Shown: in pieces, positions 6,765 through 9,564 of the stretch
Numbering within the stretch: the first letter of the stretch is position 1
How the letters are laid out: each line of letters opens with the position of its first letter
Assembly: GCA_009692275.1 (NCBI GenBank)
Contig: SHZL01000092.1
Coordinates: 1-9,564 of the forward strand
DNA: 9,564 nt
Reading direction: 5' to 3'
From: Lysobacterales bacterium
GTDB lineage: Bacteria > Pseudomonadota > Gammaproteobacteria > Xanthomonadales > SZUA-36
The notes under the pieces: model-generated
Databases searched by the model: none
Told to the model about the DNA's origin: nothing
What the model saw: the letters and a program-made list of their open reading frames with translations, nothing else
Position numbers and translations under genes: made by a program

Positions 6765-7352
6765 GTGTCCGGTTTATTCGTAATTGCTGGCCTGGGAAAC
6801 CCGGGCCCGAGGTATTCTGAAACCCGGCACAATGCCGGGTTTTGGTTTCTGGATGAACTTTCACAACGCCACGGCATCACGCTCCGTGAGCAGAGTCGTT
6901 TGAAGTCCGACATTGCCCGAGCTGAGTTGTTTGGGCAGGAATGTTTGCTGCTAAAGCCGAGAACATTCATGAATCACAGTGGGCAAGCGGTTCGGGCTGT
7001 TATGGATTACTTTGAAGTTCAGTCGCGCCACCTGCTGGTGGTTTATGACGACCTTGACCTCCCGGTTGGCACAGTCCGCCTCAAGGCCGGCGGCGGGCAT
7101 GGCGGGCACAATGGCCTCAGAGATATCTTCCAGCACTGGCCCAACCAGGATTTCTTGCGGATCAGAATTGGAATAGGCCACCCCGGTGTTAAGGCTGAAG
7201 TGACTGACTATGTCCTCGGAAGACCCACCCCGAGCGAGGAAAAGCAGATCCGTAACGCCATATTGGAAGCGATTACCGTGTTACCGGAAATTCTCGGAGG
7301 CCAGTTGGCCCAAGCTATGAAGGCACTGCATACCCAGGAATCTGGGAGTTGA
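6765..7352 (+). CDS. pth: Peptidyl-tRNA hydrolase
   Basis: Pth hydrolyses the ester bond of peptidyl-tRNAs that drop off ribosomes, freeing the tRNA for reuse in the cytosol. The 195-aa product (E. coli 194) keeps every key residue, with a constant offset of +2 from E. coli: N12 in GLGNPG (9-14), catalytic H22 in TRHNAGF, N70 in TFMNHSG, D95 in YDDLDLPVG, and N116 in GGHGGHNGLRDI, followed by RIRIGIGHPG. The start is GTG at 6765. The nearby ATG at 6757 is out of frame and stops after eight codons, and GCGGA (6753-6757) is a suitable Shine-Dalgarno seven nt upstream of the GTG. It sits between rplY and ychF, the usual gammaproteobacterial order, and probably depends on the rplY promoter. Confidence 0.98.
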   Translation: MSGLFVIAGLGNPGPRYSETRHNAGFWFLDELSQRHGITLREQSRLKSDIARAELFGQECLLLKPRTFMNHSGQAVRAVMDYFEVQSRHLLVVYDDLDLPVGTVRLKAGGGHGGHNGLRDIFQHWPNQDFLRIRIGIGHPGVKAEVTDYVLGRPTPSEEKQIRNAILEAITVLPEILGGQLAQAMKALHTQESGS

Positions 7353-7435
7353 GTCGCCCGGATTTCTTTGTCGCCTGGAACAATTTATTTTAACGATCGT
7401 CCTTACTCTTTACCCTTCCTGCCTGGAACTACACC

Positions 7436-8527
7436 ATGGGATTCAAATGCGGAATTGTCGGCCTGCCGAATGTGGGCAAATCAACTTTATTCAACTCGCT
7501 GACGCTGGCGGGCATAGCTGCCGAGAACTACCCCTTCTGCACCATTGAGCCCAACGTGGGGGTGGTAGCTGTAAACGACCCGCGACTGCAGATATTGGCC
7601 GACATTGTTCTGCCCCAGAAGGTCATTCCGACCACCATGGAATTTGTTGATATCGCAGGCCTGGTGGCAGGCGCGTCAAAAGGAGAGGGACTGGGAAATC
7701 AGTTTTTGGGACATATCCGCGAAACTGATGCCATTGCTCACGTTGTGCGGTGTTTTGAAAATGACGATGTCGTCCATGTTTCCGGTCGTGTCAATCCTTT
7801 ATCGGACATTGCGGTAATAAATACGGAGCTTGCTCTTGCGGACATGGAAACCGTTGGCAGAGCAATTCAGCGGGTCGAAAAGTTAGCGAAGCTAAACCCC
7901 AAGGAAGCAAAAACACGGCTGGAAACCCTCGAACGGCTGGCCACAGTCCTGAATGAAGGTTTGGCCACACGGAACATCGATTTAACGCCGGAAGAGCGCT
8001 TATCAATAAGGGATCTCCACCTGATAACCATGAAACCGATCATGTACATTGCAAACATTGCCGAAGGAGCTGCGGAGGGCAATCCACTCCTCGACCAGAT
8101 TCGTCAGGCTGCTGAGGAGGAAGGCGCTGCCGTGATTCCCTTGTGCGCTGCGATAGAAGCGGAAATAGCGCAACTGGATGGCAATGACCGTAAGGAGTTC
8201 CTCAAGGAAATGGGGCTGACGGAATCCGGCCTGGACCGGGTAGTCCGAACGGGCTACAAGCTATTGAACCTCCTGACGTTTTTTACAGCAGGGAAAAAGG
8301 AAGTGCGCGCCTGGACCGTCAGTTCAGGATCGACCGCGCCCCAGGCAGCAGGCCGAATTCACACCGATTTTGAAAAAGGCTTCATCCGGGCCGAAGTCAT
8401 AGCGTTTGATGACTTCAAGTCCCTGGGCGGGGAGCAGAAGGCAAAGGAAGCGGGTAAATTGCGCCTGGAGGGCAAAAGCTATGTGGTGAACGAGGGAGAT
8501 GTCATGCACTTCCGTTTCAATGTTTGA
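7436..8527 (+). CDS. ychF: Ribosome-associated ATPase/GTPase YchF (OLA1 family)
   Basis: YchF is a universally conserved Obg-family P-loop NTPase that prefers ATP, binds ribosomes and is linked to stress responses (established for E. coli YchF and human OLA1). The 363-aa product equals the E. coli length. The P-loop is GLPNVGKS (9-16). Switch II is DIAGLVAG (from 72), and the GASKGEGLGNQFL segment follows. The base-specificity motif is NIAE (207-210) rather than the NKxD of true GTPases, as expected for the family. A central coiled-coil region (about 125-200) precedes a C-terminal TGS domain (about 278-361) that ends in YVVNEGDVMHFRFNV. The start is the ATG at 7436 beginning MGFKCGIVG; the Shine-Dalgarno (CTGGAA) is weak. 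The 83-nt gap after pth shows no convincing promoter. A separate promoter follows the gene. Confidence 0.98.
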   Translation: MGFKCGIVGLPNVGKSTLFNSLTLAGIAAENYPFCTIEPNVGVVAVNDPRLQILADIVLPQKVIPTTMEFVDIAGLVAGASKGEGLGNQFLGHIRETDAIAHVVRCFENDDVVHVSGRVNPLSDIAVINTELALADMETVGRAIQRVEKLAKLNPKEAKTRLETLERLATVLNEGLATRNIDLTPEERLSIRDLHLITMKPIMYIANIAEGAAEGNPLLDQIRQAAEEEGAAVIPLCAAIEAEIAQLDGNDRKEFLKEMGLTESGLDRVVRTGYKLLNLLTFFTAGKKEVRAWTVSSGSTAPQAAGRIHTDFEKGFIRAEVIAFDDFKSLGGEQKAKEAGKLRLEGKSYVVNEGDVMHFRFNV

Positions 8528-8541
8528 TTCCGGAAAACAAG

Positions 8542-8591
8542 ATAAATTTTTTTAAAAAACACTTTGCACATGTTCACTTTTGCGCTATAAG
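8542..8591 (+). promoter_or_regulatory. UP-like element plus sigma70 promoter for the small downstream gene
   Basis: A TTTGCA -35 (8563-8568, 4/6) and a TATAAG -10 (8586-8591, 5/6) are separated by exactly 17 nt. Directly upstream, 8542-8559 is an uninterrupted A/T block (AT, AAA, seven T, six A). It fits the UP-element pattern with AAA, a W/T-rich run and a second AAA tract placed next to the -35, with about one mismatch. The predicted start is near 8598, giving a leader of about 36 nt. The T-run has no GC stem before it, so a ychF terminator is a poor explanation. Confidence 0.55.
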
Positions 8592-8633
8592 CACTGCAGA
8601 ATTTCCGGTGAAGGGGGTCTGGGGGCCGCGGGA

Positions 8634-8999
8634 ATGCCACGTGCAAAGAAAAAAGTAACACGCAAGACGAAATCGCCTACTACGGGACGGTCTGCGCAAA
8701 ATTCTTCGGGTTCGTGGAATATTCGTGAAATAGAGCATGCCGCACCTGCGAAGGAGTCCCAGGCCAAACCCAATCAGCGCAAGAGGGGTTGGCGCGACAT
8801 TGAAGCCATCAGCGAGCGTGCGCGGCTCAAAAAGATGCTTGCCGACATTTGGCACGAGGATATAGAGATCGACGAAGACATTTTCGGCGGGTCCGGTCAT
8901 CTTTCTGGCTATTACACCGATCTTGAAGTTGAAGCAGAGATTGAAGTAGATGAAGACGAGGTGGGGGAACCCGAAGAATTTGACGAAAAGGAAAAATAA
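8634..8999 (+). CDS. Small charged hypothetical protein, possible DUF3545-like core
   Basis: This is a 121-aa protein of unknown function, likely cytosolic (no signal peptide or membrane segment). It has three parts. A basic N-terminus contains PRAKKKVTRKTK (2-13). A tryptophan-marked core, KRGWRDIEAISERARLKKML (50-69), resembles my memory of the small gammaproteobacterial DUF3545 proteins (R-K-W-R-E-I-E pattern); this is not verified. A strongly acidic tail (96-121) holds 15 Asp/Glu in 26 residues and begins with alternating acidic and hydrophobic residues (DLEVEAEIEV). A weaker W-x-x-x-E-I-E echo occurs at 28-34. The ATG at 8634 has GGGGG (8621-8625) eight nt upstream. An in-frame TTG at 8580 is less likely because it precedes the predicted transcription start. 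A UP-like promoter lies upstream and a hairpin about 105 nt downstream, so it looks monocistronic. Confidence 0.75.
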   Translation: MPRAKKKVTRKTKSPTTGRSAQNSSGSWNIREIEHAAPAKESQAKPNQRKRGWRDIEAISERARLKKMLADIWHEDIEIDEDIFGGSGHLSGYYTDLEVEAEIEVDEDEVGEPEEFDEKEK

Positions 9000-9104
9000 T
9001 AAGGATTCACAAAGACATCTCAGCATTGCACGACGAGCGTCGCGATGAAATTGACGCTATCAGCACCAGGTTTTCTCCGTACTCTTCCCCGTTACTAAAC
9101 CATG

Positions 9105-9135
9105 TCAGCGCGACCGCGCTGAAAGCACACTTTTT
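9105..9135 (+). terminator. Possible terminator of the small charged-protein gene
   Basis: TCAGCGC (9105-9111) and GCGCTGA (9116-9122) form a perfect 7-bp stem around GACC. A TTTTT run follows at 9131-9135, but eight nt separate it from the stem, so efficiency as an intrinsic terminator is doubtful. Its position between the upstream gene and the tRNA-Tyr promoter fits a transcription boundary. Confidence 0.4.
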
Positions 9136-9147
9136 CCCCGGACGTGA

Positions 9148-9167
9148 TTTCTGCTCCCCGGCAGAAA
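9148..9167 (+). other. Perfect 7-bp inverted repeat
   Basis: TTTCTGC (9148-9154) pairs with GCAGAAA (9161-9167) around TCCCCG. There is no T-run on either strand. It lies about 55 nt upstream of the tRNA-Tyr -35 element. It could be a back-up RNA structure at the 3' end of the preceding transcript or a protein-binding palindrome; nothing in the sequence decides between these. Confidence 0.35.
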
Positions 9168-9220
9168 GAGTCTCATCGCACCGGACCCGCCGGGAACCGC
9201 AAGAGTTGGAAACTTCTGTC

Positions 9221-9249
9221 TTGACACTATAGGTTTCGTAAGCGAAAAT
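9221..9249 (+). promoter_or_regulatory. Promoter of the tRNA-Tyr/tRNA-Gly unit
   Basis: A perfect TTGACA -35 (9221-9226) is followed at 17 nt by GAAAAT (9244-9249, 4/6). It lies about 120 nt before the tRNA and is the best promoter in the gap. The segment after the -10 (ACGAGGC) is fairly G/C-rich, as in stringently controlled stable-RNA promoters, but not strikingly so. The predicted start near 9256 implies a 5' leader of about 115 nt. Confidence 0.6.
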
Positions 9250-9259
9250 ACGAGGCTTG

Positions 9260-9275
9260 CTTGAGGTAACTCAAG
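9260..9275 (+). other. GNRA-type hairpin at the start of the tRNA-Tyr leader
   Basis: CTTGAG (9260-9265) pairs with CTCAAG (9270-9275) around GTAA, which reads GUAA in RNA, a stable GNRA tetraloop. It begins within about five nt of the predicted transcription start, so it would cap the 5' end of the primary tRNA transcript. Confidence 0.45.
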
Positions 9276-9370
9276 GTGCTCTGTCGTGGGTCGTTTTTGG
9301 GCAGAAAACTCGTAACATTTGGTCGGGGTGGAGCGAAGGTTCAACATTCTTGATGCGAGTTCAAGGTACC

Positions 9371-9455
9371 GGAGGGGTACTCAAGCGGTCAACGAGGGCA
9401 GACTGTAAATCTGCTGGCTATGCCTTCGTAGGTTCGAATCCTACCCCCTCCACCA
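9371..9455 (+). tRNA. tRNA-Tyr (anticodon GUA)
   Basis: An 85-nt class II tRNA. The acceptor stem GGAGGGG (9371-9377) pairs with CCCCTCC (9445-9451). The discriminator is A, and CCA is encoded at 9453-9455. The anticodon stem GCAGA/TCTGC encloses CTGTAAA with anticodon GTA at 9405-9407. The long variable arm (9415-9427) contains GGC-TAT-GCC. The T-arm is GTAGG-TTCGAAT-CCTAC. It heads a tRNA cluster; in gammaproteobacteria Tyr-Gly-Thr tRNAs often precede tuf, which would lie beyond the window. Confidence 0.97.
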
Positions 9456-9504
9456 CTTGATGAATTATGCATGGCTGTTGAGCAACGTAGATGTTCATCA
9501 GATC

Positions 9505-9545
9505 GGGTTACTGGAATTGGGTTACTGAAATCGATTGCAATAACC
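9505..9545 (+). repeat. Direct repeat and competing stem in the Tyr-Gly tRNA spacer
   Basis: GGGTTACTG occurs at 9505-9513 and 9519-9527 within two 14-nt units (GGGTTACTGGAATT and GGGTTACTGAAATC, 12 of 14 identical). CAATAACC (9538-9545) can pair with either copy using seven pairs and one C-A mismatch, ending two nt before tRNA-Gly. In addition TGATGAA (9458-9464) and TTCATCA (9494-9500) form an outer inverted repeat. Only local pairing was checked. Confidence 0.45.
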
Positions 9546-9547
9546 AG

Positions 9548-9564
9548 GCGGGTGTAGTTCAAGG
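9548..9564 (+). tRNA. tRNA-Gly, 5' fragment cut by window edge
   Basis: The last 17 nt, GCGGGTGTAGTTCAAGG, match the acceptor strand and start of the D-arm of bacterial tRNA-Gly (GCGGG start, TAGTTCAA D-arm). The anticodon is not in the window. By gene order after tRNA-Tyr, the UCC isoacceptor is the best guess. It is probably processed from the same precursor as tRNA-Tyr, 92 nt upstream. Confidence 0.8.

Larger units (their letters stand above)
9000..9370 (+). other. Gene-free stretch leading to tRNA-Tyr
   Basis: About 370 nt lie between the small acidic-tailed gene and tRNA-Tyr. They hold a terminator-like hairpin, a second hairpin, a TTGACA promoter and a hairpin within the presumed tRNA leader, each listed separately. 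Short frames here (a TTG-started 68-codon frame at 9026 and an 80-codon minus frame at 9105-9347) lack recognisable domains or good ribosome binding sites and I do not call them. Confidence 0.7.

Noticed and set aside
8521..8553. Terminator for ychF using the seven-T run
   Set aside because: Only a weak A/T stem (TGTTT/AAACA) precedes the T-run, with no GC-rich hairpin; the A/T block fits a UP element better.
9026..9232. 68-codon frame starting LHDERRDEIDAIS as a small gene
   Set aside because: It starts with TTG, has no clear Shine-Dalgarno, passes through two hairpins and the -35 of the tRNA promoter, and has no recognisable features.
9105..9347. 80-codon minus-strand frame upstream of tRNA-Tyr
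   Set aside because: No promoter, ribosome binding site or domain is evident, and it covers the tRNA promoter and leader.
1..9564. Mobile elements, CRISPR, phage or defence genes, or a new multi-gene system
   Set aside because: The genes are in conserved housekeeping order, no transposase or integrase motifs, arrays of spaced repeats or att-like tRNA 3' duplications were seen, and coding style looks uniform.

Overview
This window is a conserved housekeeping block from a gammaproteobacterium, of moderate to moderately high GC by eye. The gene order is hemA (divergent), TPR protein, lolB, ispE, tRNA-Gln, prs, rplY (long form), pth, ychF, and then tRNA-Tyr and tRNA-Gly. This order is typical of Pseudomonas-like and marine gammaproteobacteria. 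LolB, a lipoprotein receptor of gamma/betaproteobacteria, and the TPR gene between hemA and lolB support that placement. I cannot assign a genus from sequence alone.

Layout: positions 1-1261 hold hemA on the minus strand, almost complete but cut by the window edge. A roughly 195-nt divergent region separates it from a plus-strand run: a periplasmic TPR protein (1457-3196), lolB (3193-3810, overlapping it by 4 nt) and ispE (3815-4675). tRNA-Gln(UUG) follows 33 nt after ispE, then prs (4920-5873). A 159-nt gap with a plausible promoter and two leader hairpins precedes rplY (6033-6731), followed by pth (6765-7352) and ychF (7436-8527). A well-formed promoter with an UP-like A/T block precedes a small gene (8634-8999) for a charged, acidic-tailed protein of unknown function. 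About 370 nt without a convincing gene (9000-9370) contains hairpins and a TTGACA promoter that leads into tRNA-Tyr(GUA). The 5' end of tRNA-Gly lies at the right edge.

How the genes work together: HemA commits charged glutamate-tRNA to tetrapyrroles. LolB receives lipoproteins at the outer membrane. IspE performs the fourth step of the MEP isoprenoid pathway. Prs makes PRPP for nucleotides, histidine and tryptophan. RplY, Pth, YchF and the tRNAs serve translation (5S rRNA binding, recycling of peptidyl-tRNA, a ribosome-associated ATPase/GTPase, and decoding). They are linked by growth-rate-dependent biosynthesis rather than by one pathway.

I found no mobile element, CRISPR array, phage gene or defence system, and no evidence of a novel multi-gene system. 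The points most worth a second look are the acidic-tailed small protein with its UP-like promoter, the rplY leader structure, the run of non-ATG starts (TTG, TTG, GTG, GTG), the long tRNA-Tyr leader and the repeat-based pairing in the Tyr-Gly spacer.
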